Source: Massilia rhizosphaerae
GTDB taxonomy: Bacteria; Pseudomonadota; Gammaproteobacteria; Burkholderiales; Burkholderiaceae_D
Direction: 5' to 3'
Length of the DNA stretch: 64,000 nt
Assembly: GCF_016093545.1 (NCBI RefSeq)
Contig: NZ_JADKYX010000019.1
Span: forward strand, 106,746 to 170,745
The notes beneath the pieces were generated by a model. That model saw only the letters and a list, made by a program, of their open reading frames with translations, made no database searches and was not told where the DNA came from. Shown here in pieces: positions 53,039-60,822 of the stretch; the first letter of the stretch is position 1, and every line of letters begins with the position of its first letter. A program made the position numbers and the translations under genes.

Positions 53039-54362
53039 CGGCGGTTCCTGATTTCACGAAAAGTTGCAATTGACCGCCGGAACGGCGCTCGTATTCGACG
53101 AGCTGCTTCAGCAGCCGGTCCGAGAGGGTATGGTCGGCCGACAGCAGCAGCGCGCCGTCAGCGGACAGCAGGTCGCGGCTGAGCACCATGCCCGGCTTGA
53201 GCTGCGCCACGCCCATGGCGACGTCGGCGATTTCCTCGGCCACGCTGCGGCCCGTGCGGATGTCGTAGAAGGCTTCGACGACGGCCGGGTCGTACCGCTT
53301 GCCGCGGCTTTCCGCCACCAGTTCCGTCGCCTGCGCGGCATCCGTGCGGCGCTGTACGAGCAGGCCGTGCTGCAGCCCTTCGAAATCGTGCGCCACGGCC
53401 AGGATGCGGGCGCCGAGCGGAATGTCGAAACCGGCCACGCCTTCCGGGAAGCCGGCGCCGTCGAACCGTTCGCGGTGGTCGCGGATGATGCGCGCCGCTT
53501 CGCGCAATTCCTCGAGCGGCATGAGCAATTGCTCGCCGAGGTGGGGATATTTGCGGTACAGCCCCAGGTTGTCCCCTTTCAGCACGGACTCCGGAATGCC
53601 GATCAGGGTGTCGGGGAAGCCCGTCTTGCCGATCTCGTGCAGCAGGCCGGCCACGAACACGTCCTGCGCCTCGCGCGCGGACAGGCCCATGCGCAAGGCG
53701 ATGCGGCGCCCGAGGTCGGCGACGCGGCGGCCGTGTCCGGCCACGGCGCCCGCGCGGGTCTCGACCATGCCCGACAGCACCTTGATCAGGGTGAGGAAGT
53801 TCGTCTTGAGGCGCTCGTGCGACGCCTGCAGCGATTTCTGGGCCGACACGAGTTCCGCCGTGCGGTCGCGCACGCGCTGCTCGAGCGTCGCGTTCAGTTC
53901 GCGCAGTTGGTCGTTCTGCTGCCGGGTCAGCTCTTCCAGCCTGGCCTTTTCGCGCTGCAGCGCCTGGCGTTCCAGCGCGTCGCGCACGACGAGCAGCATC
54001 GCGTCCTCGTTCCACGGCTTGGTGATGTAGCGGTACACTTCGCCGCGATTGATGGCGCCGATCGTGGCCTCGTGGTCGGCGTGGCCCGTCAGCAGCAGGC
54101 GCAGCGTATGCGGCCAGCGCTGGCGCACGCGCTCGAGGAATTCCGTGCCGTTCACTTCCGGCATTTGCATGTCGGAAATGACGATGTCGACGTGCTCGTC
54201 TTCCAGCACGGCCCACCCGGCCTGGGCGCTGCCCGCGCACAAGACCTTGTAGTTTTCCCGGCGGAACAGGCGCCGCAGCGACGCCAGGATGTTCGGTTCG
54301 TCGTCGACGCACAGGATCGTGCCCGCGGGCGTCTCCGAACGCTCGGTGGCGAGCATGTTCAT
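53016..54362 (-). CDS. REC-HD-GYP-like response regulator with altered HD motif
   Basis: 448 residues. Receiver with phospho-Asp64 (ISDMQMPEVNG) and ITKPWNED, a coiled coil (about 130-185), and an HD-GYP domain (about 190-390). Signature residues deviate: His242-Glu243 (LLHEIGKTG) where HD is normal, Gly-Phe-Pro at 304-306 for GYP, and RDHRERFDG where HHE is usual. His210 and the H of YPHLGEQLL remain. HD-GYP proteins hydrolyse c-di-GMP; activity here is doubtful. About 60 residues follow the domain. Starts by ATGA overlap with the histidine kinase gene, so the two are probably a cognate pair. Confidence 0.87.
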   Translation of the reverse strand: MNMLATERSETPAGTILCVDDEPNILASLRRLFRRENYKVLCAGSAQAGWAVLEDEHVDIVISDMQMPEVNGTEFLERVRQRWPHTLRLLLTGHADHEATIGAINRGEVYRYITKPWNEDAMLLVVRDALERQALQREKARLEELTRQQNDQLRELNATLEQRVRDRTAELVSAQKSLQASHERLKTNFLTLIKVLSGMVETRAGAVAGHGRRVADLGRRIALRMGLSAREAQDVFVAGLLHEIGKTGFPDTLIGIPESVLKGDNLGLYRKYPHLGEQLLMPLEELREAARIIRDHRERFDGAGFPEGVAGFDIPLGARILAVAHDFEGLQHGLLVQRRTDAAQATELVAESRGKRYDPAVVEAFYDIRTGRSVAEEIADVAMGVAQLKPGMVLSRDLLSADGALLLSADHTLSDRLLKQLVEYERRSGGQLQLFVKSGTADAPHSHS

Positions 54363-55294
54363 GACAGCGTCTCCAGCGCATCGTCCGCGTCGGCGCGGCG
54401 GATGGGCAGTTCGATCCGGAACGTGGTGCCGGCGCCCTCCTCGCTTTGCACGGCGATGCTGCCGCGGTGCTTCTGGATGATGCCGTACGACAGCGAGAGA
54501 CCGAGGCCCGTGCCGGTGCCGACGGGCTTGGTCGTGAAGAACGGGTCGAAGATGCGCGAGCGGATCGCCGGCGGGATGCCGCAGCCGGTGTCGGCGATCT
54601 CGATCCACACGTGGTCTTCCCGGGTGCCGGTGCGGACCGTGATGCGCCCGCGCGGACCGGAGATGGCCTGGGCGCCGTTGACGACGATATTCATGATGAC
54701 CTGGTTGATCTGGGACGGCAGGCACTCGACTTCGGGAATGTCCCCGTATTCCCTGACGATGTCGGCCTTGTACTTGACTTCATTATTGACGATATTGAGC
54801 GTCGAGTCGATGCCTTGATGGAGATCGGCCCATTGCCATTCCTGGTGCGCGTCCACGCGCGAAAAATCCTTCAGGTCCTGGACGATCCTGCGCACGCGCT
54901 CGATGCCCTCGCGCGACTCGGCCATCAGGACCTGCACGTCGTCCTGCAGGAACGCGAGATCCACCTGTTCGCGCAGGTCGGCGATGCTGCGCAGCACGTC
55001 CGGGTCGGCGATGAAGCGCTCGGCCTCCTCGTAGCGGACCAGCACGCGCAGCAGGCTGTCGACATAGGTTTGCAGGGTGCCGAAATTGGAAAACACGAAA
55101 CTGATCGGGTTGTTGATCTCGTGCGCCACGCCGGCCGCGAGCTGTCCGATCGACGCGAGCTTTTCCGATTGCAACAGCTGCGCCTGCGCCAGCGACAGCT
55201 TTTCGTTCAGCTCCGTGAGCTCCTGGTTGCGGCGCAGCAGTTCCGCCTCGACCGATTCGCGAGTCGGCGCCACCTTGTCGACGTTATCGTTCAT
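54359..55294 (-). CDS. Soluble histidine kinase
   Basis: 311 residues: a coiled coil (about 12-45) followed by the H-box with His58 (GQLAAGVAHEINNPISFVFS) and a HATPase_c domain with MNIVVNGAQAI, DTGCGIPPA and GTGLGLSLSYGII. It lacks any sensory or membrane domain, so its input must come from a partner such as an HDOD protein. Very like the catalytic core of the PAS kinase at 36491-37789. The gene overlaps the HD-GYP-like gene by four bases and starts nine bases after the first HDOD gene. Confidence 0.9.
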   Translation of the reverse strand: MNDNVDKVAPTRESVEAELLRRNQELTELNEKLSLAQAQLLQSEKLASIGQLAAGVAHEINNPISFVFSNFGTLQTYVDSLLRVLVRYEEAERFIADPDVLRSIADLREQVDLAFLQDDVQVLMAESREGIERVRRIVQDLKDFSRVDAHQEWQWADLHQGIDSTLNIVNNEVKYKADIVREYGDIPEVECLPSQINQVIMNIVVNGAQAISGPRGRITVRTGTREDHVWIEIADTGCGIPPAIRSRIFDPFFTTKPVGTGTGLGLSLSYGIIQKHRGSIAVQSEEGAGTTFRIELPIRRADADDALETLS

Positions 55295-55303
55295 GATCAG
55301 GTC

Positions 55304-56140
55304 CTACATTAAAAGCCGGCACGCTTCCTCGAACTGCCCTTCGGTCTCGCGGCAAACGGCCAACAGATGGTCCGGCGTAAGGCCCAGGCTGTCCCAGGCC
55401 GCGTCCAGCAGGCGCGGCACGGCGCCATGGCGGCCGCCGCCCAGGTCCAGCGCATGCACCATCGCGTTGGCCGCGTGGACCACGCCCGGGAGGTCGGCCA
55501 GGTCGGCGCCGGCCGGCGCATGATGCTGGCCGATCGCGCGCTGGATCAGCGGCGGGAACTTCCACGCCTCGGCCAGCATCTCGCCCGCGCGCTGGTGGTC
55601 CAGGCCGAACACGCGCACCTCGGCCACGCCCACGGGCGTGTCGTTGCGCTCGCAATCCTGGAGCACCCGCGCGTAATCGTCCGGAAAACGGGTCGCGAGC
55701 ACGAGCCGGCCGATGTCGTGCAGCAGGCCGGCGATGAAGGCGGCCTCCTGGTCGATGCCGGCCAGGCGCGCGAGGTTTTTCGCGCACAGCGCCGTCGCGA
55801 TCGAATGGCGCCAGAAGTCGGCCACGTCGACCTGCCGGGCGGCGCCCTGGATGCTGCCGATCATGTTGCTCGCCACGGCCAGCGCCCGCGCGCTGTCGAA
55901 CCCGAGCACGACGATCGCCTGCTTGACGGTCTTGACCTTGCCCGCCAGGCCGTAGAACGACGAATTCGCCAGGCGCAGGATCTTCGCGGCCAGGGCCTGG
56001 TCGCGCGACATCTTTTCCGCCAGCGCCGTCACGTCGACGTCCTCGCGGCCGAGCGAATGGATCAGGTCGAGGACGACGGACGGCAGGGCCGGCAGCTCGC
56101 GCAGGCTCTGGACCACCGGCGCCAGGTTCACCGCCGTCAT
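55304..56140 (-). CDS. HDOD-domain signalling protein (first in operon)
   Basis: 278 residues, nearly all one HDOD domain: LRELPALPSVVLDLIHSL, MSRDQALAAKILRLANSSFYG, VKQAIVVLGFDSARALAVAS and FIAGLLHDIGRLVLATRFP. Unlike the second HDOD protein of this operon it keeps the His-Asp pair (HDIG). The C-terminal 60 residues form a helical tail. Probably a regulatory partner of the kinase encoded next. The start overlaps the small gene upstream as ATGA. Confidence 0.88.
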   Translation of the reverse strand: MTAVNLAPVVQSLRELPALPSVVLDLIHSLGREDVDVTALAEKMSRDQALAAKILRLANSSFYGLAGKVKTVKQAIVVLGFDSARALAVASNMIGSIQGAARQVDVADFWRHSIATALCAKNLARLAGIDQEAAFIAGLLHDIGRLVLATRFPDDYARVLQDCERNDTPVGVAEVRVFGLDHQRAGEMLAEAWKFPPLIQRAIGQHHAPAGADLADLPGVVHAANAMVHALDLGGGRHGAVPRLLDAAWDSLGLTPDHLLAVCRETEGQFEEACRLLM

Positions 56141-56352
56141 GACAATCCCGCCATCCGGTACTGCTCGACGACGCTGCGCAACAAGCCGTTCGCGGGGCCG
56201 TCGCCCGCGTGGCGGCACAACCAGGCGATCCGATCCTGCACGCGGCGGCGCTCGGCGCACTGCGCGTCCTGCGCCGTCTTGTCGTTGCCCGCGCGGATGT
56301 CGTCGTTGGGAACTTCACGGATACGTTTCATGAGGGTGACGCTCTCTGTCAT
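56137..56352 (-). CDS. Small charged protein of unknown function
   Basis: 71 residues, no signal peptide or membrane segment. The sequence is highly charged and probably helical (QCAERRRVQDRIAWLCRHAG, residues about 31-50), with two cysteines. It is real because it is tightly packed: the start lies four bases after the stop of the EAL-REC gene and the stop overlaps the HDOD start as ATGA. An internal ATG at residue 8 is an alternative start. I do not recognise the family. Position suggests an adaptor or inhibitor for the neighbouring HDOD or EAL protein. Confidence 0.65.
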   Translation of the reverse strand: MTESVTLMKRIREVPNDDIRAGNDKTAQDAQCAERRRVQDRIAWLCRHAGDGPANGLLRSVVEQYRMAGLS

Positions 56353-56356
56353 GTGG

Positions 56357-58954
56357 TCAATCGGTTTCCGCCCCATGGATGGCGATCAGCCAGCCGCGCG
56401 ACTGGCTGCCGTTCCCCATCGGCCGCAGCTCGGCCGAAAAATGCTTGCCGCCCGCATCGTAGTCGAACGTGCACACCCGGCCGGCGGGCACCGGGTCCGG
56501 CAGGCCTGGGAACAGCTGGCGCAGATCGCAACCGAGCACCTGCCCGCGCCCCGCGAACAGCTCGGACGCGGCCCGGTTGGCCAGCACGATCATGTCCAGG
56601 TCGTCGCTCGCCAGCACGGGCACGGGCACGTTGTCGAGGGCCTCGTGCACGATGTCCAGGCTGATCTCGCCCCGCTCGATCTCGCTCTGCTGGCGCGCCA
56701 GCACCGACTCGAGCTGGCGGTTCACCGCGGCGAGCTTCTGGTTGGCCGTGCGCACTTCCAGCGTGAGCAGGCGGTTTTCGTTGGCCATCGCGCCGTAGGC
56801 GACAGCTTCCTGGATGTGGACGCGCAGCTGTTCGTCGTCCCAGGGCTTGGTCAGGAATTTGTAGATCGCGCCGGCGTTCACGGCATCCGTCACCGTCTGC
56901 AGCTCGGTGAAGCCGGACAGCACGATGCGCACGGTGTCCGGATACAGCTGCCGCACGGTGCGCAGGAATTCGACGCCCGTCATCTCCGGCATGCGCTGGT
57001 CGGACACGATCACGTCGACGGTGTGCTCGGCGAGGATCTGCAGGCCCGCGCTGCCGCTGTTGGCGGTCAGGATGCGGTAGCCGTCGCCCCGCAGCAGGCG
57101 CTTGAGCGACGACACGATGCTCGGCTCGTCGTCCACCAGCAGCAAGGTGGGTTGCGTGCGGTTGAAGCGCAACAGGCGCGGCGCGAGGCCGGGGCCGGTC
57201 TGCAGCAGGCCGGTCATGGCGTCGGACGGCAGCGGCTTCGACACGAACGCGCCCTGCACTTCGTCGCACATGTGGCGCGCCAGGAATTCGCACTGGCCCT
57301 CGCGCTCGACGCCGTCGGCGACGACGCGCATGCCCAGGCTGTGCCCCATCGTGACGATCGCGTCGACGATCGCCGCGGCGCCGTCCTCGTCGGGCACGCG
57401 CTGCAGGAACGCGCCGTCGATCTTGAGCAGGTCGACCGGCAGGCGCTGCAGGTTGACGAGGCTGGAGGCGCCCGTGCCGAAATCGTCGAGGCACAGCCGG
57501 ATGCCGAGATTGCGCAACGCGACGAGGGATTCGACGACACGGTCGATGTCTTCCGCCACCAGGTTCTCGGTCAGCCCGAGATCGAGGCAGGTCGCCGGCA
57601 TGCCCGCATCCGCCAGCGCACGCACGATGGCGCCCTCCAGGTCGCACATCGCGAACTGGCGCGCCGACAGGTTGACGGCCACGCGCAGCCCCGTGAAACC
57701 CTGCGCCCGCCAGTGCGCGGCCTGGGCGGCGGCGGCGCGCAGCACCCATTCGCCCAGTTGCGCGGCGAGGCCGCATTCTTCCGCGACGCCGTTCAGCGTG
57801 GCGGGCGATACCGCGTCGCCTTGCTTGTCCAGGCGCACCGACGCCTCCACGGCGCAGATCTCGCCCGTGACGAGGTCGACGCGGGCCTGGTAATACACGG
57901 ACAGGCCCTCGCCGGCCAGCGCCTCGCGCAGCGCGAAACCCAGCTGAAGGCGGGCCAGTCCGGCGTCGTCGGGCGCCGTGTCGTCCCAGCGCTGCATCCC
58001 GGCGCCCGCCTCCTGCGCGCGCGCCAGGGCGCGGTCGGCCGCCAGCAGCAGGCCGTCCGCCGTCTGTCCACTCAGGGGGAACGCGGCCGCGCCCACGCAG
58101 CAGGTCACGTAGACGGCGTGTCCCTCATGCTCGAACGGTGCCGCCACGGCCTTCACGATATCCGCGATCCGGGCCGCCGCGTTCGGTTGCTGCTCGCCTT
58201 CCATCAGCAACAGGAATTTGTCGCCGCTGTCGCGGGCCACCGTCACGTCCGGCCCGGCCGCCCGTTCGATGCGGCCGGCGATCTCGCACAGGATCCGCTC
58301 GCCGCCCTCGTGGCCGACCAGCGCGTAGACCCGCTTGAACAGGTCGAGGTGCAGGGCCGCCACCTGCAACGGACTCTGGGCCCGCGTGGCGCGGCGCAGC
58401 GCGCGTTCGAGCCGGTCGCGCAACAGCGCATGGTTCGGCAAGCCCGTGAGCACGTCGTGCGTCAGGCTGAACTGCAGATCGCGCTGGGATACCGTTTCCA
58501 TCGTCACGTCGCTGCCCAGGATCAGGAGGCCGCCGCCCACGCCGTCGCTGTGCGGGATCGGCTGGGCGACGAAGTCGACATAGCGCAGCTGCAGCGCGCC
58601 GTCGGGCCCGACCAGCCGCACCGGCCGGGCGCACTGCACCACCCGCTCGCCCGTCGCCATCGCCGACCGCAACAGCGGCAACACGCCCTGGTCGGCAACC
58701 TCCGGCAGCGCGGCCTCGAGCGGCAGGCCGATGAGTTCCTCGCGCCCGACCAGGCGCTTGTACGCGTCGTTCGCATGGGCGAACACGAGATCGGGGCCCA
58801 CGAGGCAGGCAACGAAGCCGGGCGCGTGCTCGAGCCACTCCAGCGCGACATAGTCCTCGGGACACGGCGGCACGGCGGCCGCGCCGGCTCGGATCGGCCG
58901 GCATGCGCTACCGTGGCTCAAGAGCACAGGGTGTTGAGATTTGGCTGCAGTCAT
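56357..58954 (-). CDS. PAS-GGDEF(degenerate)-EAL-REC-PAS signalling protein
   Basis: 865 residues. PAS (about 40-150), GGDEF domain with SGDKF (243-247) in place of GGDEF, EAL domain with EAS (370-372) for EAL and Asp548 for the usual Glu in ADGVE, but Asn428, Glu463, Asp490-Asp491, Lys511 and Gln567 kept; receiver with Asp652 (VSDQRMPEMTG, then LTKPWDDEQL); a helical linker and a C-terminal PAS (about 750-865). Cyclase activity is unlikely and phosphodiesterase activity uncertain. Its receiver and EAL are paralogous to those of the Wsp-like output protein. First gene of the second signalling operon. Confidence 0.88.
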   Translation of the reverse strand: MTAAKSQHPVLLSHGSACRPIRAGAAAVPPCPEDYVALEWLEHAPGFVACLVGPDLVFAHANDAYKRLVGREELIGLPLEAALPEVADQGVLPLLRSAMATGERVVQCARPVRLVGPDGALQLRYVDFVAQPIPHSDGVGGGLLILGSDVTMETVSQRDLQFSLTHDVLTGLPNHALLRDRLERALRRATRAQSPLQVAALHLDLFKRVYALVGHEGGERILCEIAGRIERAAGPDVTVARDSGDKFLLLMEGEQQPNAAARIADIVKAVAAPFEHEGHAVYVTCCVGAAAFPLSGQTADGLLLAADRALARAQEAGAGMQRWDDTAPDDAGLARLQLGFALREALAGEGLSVYYQARVDLVTGEICAVEASVRLDKQGDAVSPATLNGVAEECGLAAQLGEWVLRAAAAQAAHWRAQGFTGLRVAVNLSARQFAMCDLEGAIVRALADAGMPATCLDLGLTENLVAEDIDRVVESLVALRNLGIRLCLDDFGTGASSLVNLQRLPVDLLKIDGAFLQRVPDEDGAAAIVDAIVTMGHSLGMRVVADGVEREGQCEFLARHMCDEVQGAFVSKPLPSDAMTGLLQTGPGLAPRLLRFNRTQPTLLLVDDEPSIVSSLKRLLRGDGYRILTANSGSAGLQILAEHTVDVIVSDQRMPEMTGVEFLRTVRQLYPDTVRIVLSGFTELQTVTDAVNAGAIYKFLTKPWDDEQLRVHIQEAVAYGAMANENRLLTLEVRTANQKLAAVNRQLESVLARQQSEIERGEISLDIVHEALDNVPVPVLASDDLDMIVLANRAASELFAGRGQVLGCDLRQLFPGLPDPVPAGRVCTFDYDAGGKHFSAELRPMGNGSQSRGWLIAIHGAETD

Positions 58955-59054
58955 GGCGGTTGTCCAAAATACTTGACGAACGCTTAATGGAAATCAAGCT
59001 GTACACCCAAGACTATAAAACATTGCCGTATGGAATGTTCTTTAATTTGGTGCG

Positions 59055-59079
59055 AAGTGTCGTAACGAAGACACTTTTT
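59055..59079. promoter_or_regulatory. Inverted repeat AAGTGTC-N8-GACACTT followed by T-run
   Basis: AAGTGTC at 59055-59061 and GACACTT at 59070-59076 form a perfect seven-base stem with an eight-base loop, followed by T at 59075-59079 on the forward strand. It could be a terminator, but only for forward transcription, and no forward gene lies upstream. As TGTC-N8-GACA, about 100 bases upstream of the reverse-strand EAL gene, it could instead be an operator for that operon. Confidence 0.4.
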
Positions 59080-59126
59080 GTCGGTATTCAGGACCGAGGG
59101 CATGTCACATGAATGACAACATGCAC

Positions 59127-59693
59127 TCACAGGCTCGAAAAGAACTGCTCCGGCGCCGGACGTTGGCGCGGCGGTTTCGCGCCGGCGGCCGTTCCCAGGC
59201 CGATGAAGCAAACGGCCTGTTCGTGCCCTTCCAGGCGCAGCAGCCGCCGCACGGCCGGCGCATCCAGCGCCCCGCCGCTCGCGAGGCCGCTGGCGAAATC
59301 CAGCGCTTGCGCGGCCAACAACATGTTCTGGATGGCGCAGCCGAGGGAGACCAGCTTTTCCGCCGTCGGGATGGGCGTGGCGGGCATGTCGACGAGGATG
59401 GCCACCAGCAGGCAAGGCGCGTGCCCGGCCTTGCCGCGGGCTGCGGCCCGGGCCGCGTCGTCGGCGCCGGGATCGCGCCCGAGCAGCGCTTCCTCGAAGG
59501 CGGCGCCCAGGTCGGCGCGCCTGTCCTGGGGCACCAGCACGAAGCGCCACGGGCGCAGCAGGCCGTGATCGGGCGCCTGCGCGGCCGCCCGCAGGATGCG
59601 GTCGAGGGCGGCATCGTCCGGGCCCGGCGCCAGCAGCCGGCGCAATCCGACGTGCCGGCGCGCCGGCAACAGTTCCCACAGATTATCGTTCAT
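59127..59693 (-). CDS. YdjA-like nitroreductase family protein
   Basis: 188 residues, the size of the small YdjA-type FMN-dependent nitroreductases. Motifs: LLPARRHVGL near the N-terminus, QAPDHGLLRPWRFVLV (FMN contact region, residues about 39-55), SLGCAIQNMLLAAQAL and CFIGLGTAAG. Probably a cytosolic NAD(P)H-dependent reductase of unknown substrate. The ATG at 59693 overlaps the stop of the gene remnant upstream (ATGA), so the two were once translationally coupled. Composition is the high GC of the main chromosome. Confidence 0.85.
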   Translation of the reverse strand: MNDNLWELLPARRHVGLRRLLAPGPDDAALDRILRAAAQAPDHGLLRPWRFVLVPQDRRADLGAAFEEALLGRDPGADDAARAAARGKAGHAPCLLVAILVDMPATPIPTAEKLVSLGCAIQNMLLAAQALDFASGLASGGALDAPAVRRLLRLEGHEQAVCFIGLGTAAGAKPPRQRPAPEQFFSSL

Positions 59694-59914
59694 GGGTGAA
59701 TTATAGGTCCCACGTGCGGCAGAAACGGGTTCGACCGTTCGACGGACGCCTTCAACACGTACTGGGTGCCGCGCCAGTCGAGGTCGAGGTGGCGCAAGAT
59801 CGTCTCCGTCGCGCACCGCTCCACGACCAGCCGCCGTCCGCGTCCGCCAGCTCGAACGCGATCTCGCTGTGGTATTCCAGACCGCAGCGCGGGGCGCGGC
59901 GACGACGATTTCAA
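59690..59914 (-). pseudogene. 5'-truncated, frameshifted gene remnant at island border
   Basis: On the reverse strand one frame reads GLEYHSEIAFELADADGG and then breaks; the sensible continuation RRLVVERCATETILRHLDLD and GTQYVLKASVERSNPFLPHV lies in another frame and ends at a TGA that overlaps the nitroreductase start by four bases. The break is near 59845. Upstream of about 59915 a stop follows and the composition changes. The original gene is not recognised. It appears to have lost its 5' end when the low-GC segment to the right arrived. Confidence 0.5.
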
Positions 59915-59931
59915 TGATTGCCCTACATGGA

Positions 59932-60756
59932 TCAGTTTTTCTTCATCGGCACGACCAAACGCATGGGGCTATCGAGCAGCGCAGCAGTCTCGGCATCCGG
60001 TTCGCCGTCGATCTTCGAAGGCCGGTAGCGGGTCTGGAAGGCAATTAACACGTTGCGCGTCTCCTGACTGACCTTACCGTCTCGTGGCACGACATAGCCT
60101 ATGTCAGACAATTTGCGCTGGAACCAGGCGATGTCTGGCAAGGAAGTCTGGTACTCGATGCGCTTCACCGCGACGACGGTCTCGTCTGGCCAGGGCACGA
60201 TACCTTCGGCCGCCAGACGCTTCCACGGGAAAAGTGCTCCTGGATCCTGCTTGCGCTGTGGCGCTACGTCAGCATGTCCAACAACGTTTTCCGGTGCAAT
60301 GTGGTGGCGCGACATGATATCTTTAATGAGCGGAATCAGGGTCTCGATCTGTTTTTCCGGAAAAGGCGCCCAGGTTCTCCCAGTGGGTCCGTCAACCCAG
60401 CCCGCGTTCACGATTTCGATGCCGATAGAAATATTGTTCAGGTTACGGTCTTGCTTCCATCCCGAGTCCGATCCTGCGTGGTAGGCGGCCCGGCGTTCAT
60501 CCACGATGCCATAAATGACGGGCTCCGGATCGTTGCTGAGCAGGTAATGGATGCTGGCTTCCACCCCGGCCTGGTGGGTAAAAATGCGTATCGATTGCGG
60601 CGTGTCGGTGACGGTGTAATGCAGGACCAGGTATTTCACACGGCTGCGCTGGTCGGGCGTAGATAGCGAACGGTCGATATGTGGACCGCTGGTGCAAGCC
60701 GCAAGCAAGACAGCCGCGATCAAGCCGGTGAGGAATCGCGATACAAAAGTTTTCAT
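59932..60756 (-). CDS. AmiD-type lipoprotein N-acetylmuramoyl-L-alanine amidase
   Basis: 274 residues. Lipoprotein signal with lipobox LLAAC, acylated Cys21. Amidase_2 (AmpD-like) domain: His46 in YLVLHYTVT, HYLLSN, the Glu in SIGIEIVNAG and the zinc-site segment GHADVAPQRKQDPG. The C-terminal part (about 205-262, FQRKLSDIGYVV and VLIAFQTRYRPS) is a peptidoglycan-binding-like domain. E. coli AmiD has the same layout and cleaves murein or anhydro-muropeptides in the outer membrane. Lower GC and A/T-ending codons set it apart from genes to the left. Confidence 0.88.
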   Translation of the reverse strand: MKTFVSRFLTGLIAAVLLAACTSGPHIDRSLSTPDQRSRVKYLVLHYTVTDTPQSIRIFTHQAGVEASIHYLLSNDPEPVIYGIVDERRAAYHAGSDSGWKQDRNLNNISIGIEIVNAGWVDGPTGRTWAPFPEKQIETLIPLIKDIMSRHHIAPENVVGHADVAPQRKQDPGALFPWKRLAAEGIVPWPDETVVAVKRIEYQTSLPDIAWFQRKLSDIGYVVPRDGKVSQETRNVLIAFQTRYRPSKIDGEPDAETAALLDSPMRLVVPMKKN

Positions 60757-60822
60757 TGTGTCTTTTCAAAGTAAATGCTCGCATTGCTCAGGGGTCCATG
60801 CTCCCCGATGGCCCGCGAAAGG

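Noticed and set aside
55367..58987. A 1206-codon forward open frame opposite the HDOD and EAL genes
   Set aside because: Shadow frame; the His/Arg/Gln-rich translation matches no family and the reverse-strand genes are intact.
58987..59112. Short forward frame MEIKLYTQDYKT... upstream of the EAL operon
   Set aside because: No ribosome site, it overlaps the probable promoter region of the reverse operon, and nothing about it resembles a protein family.
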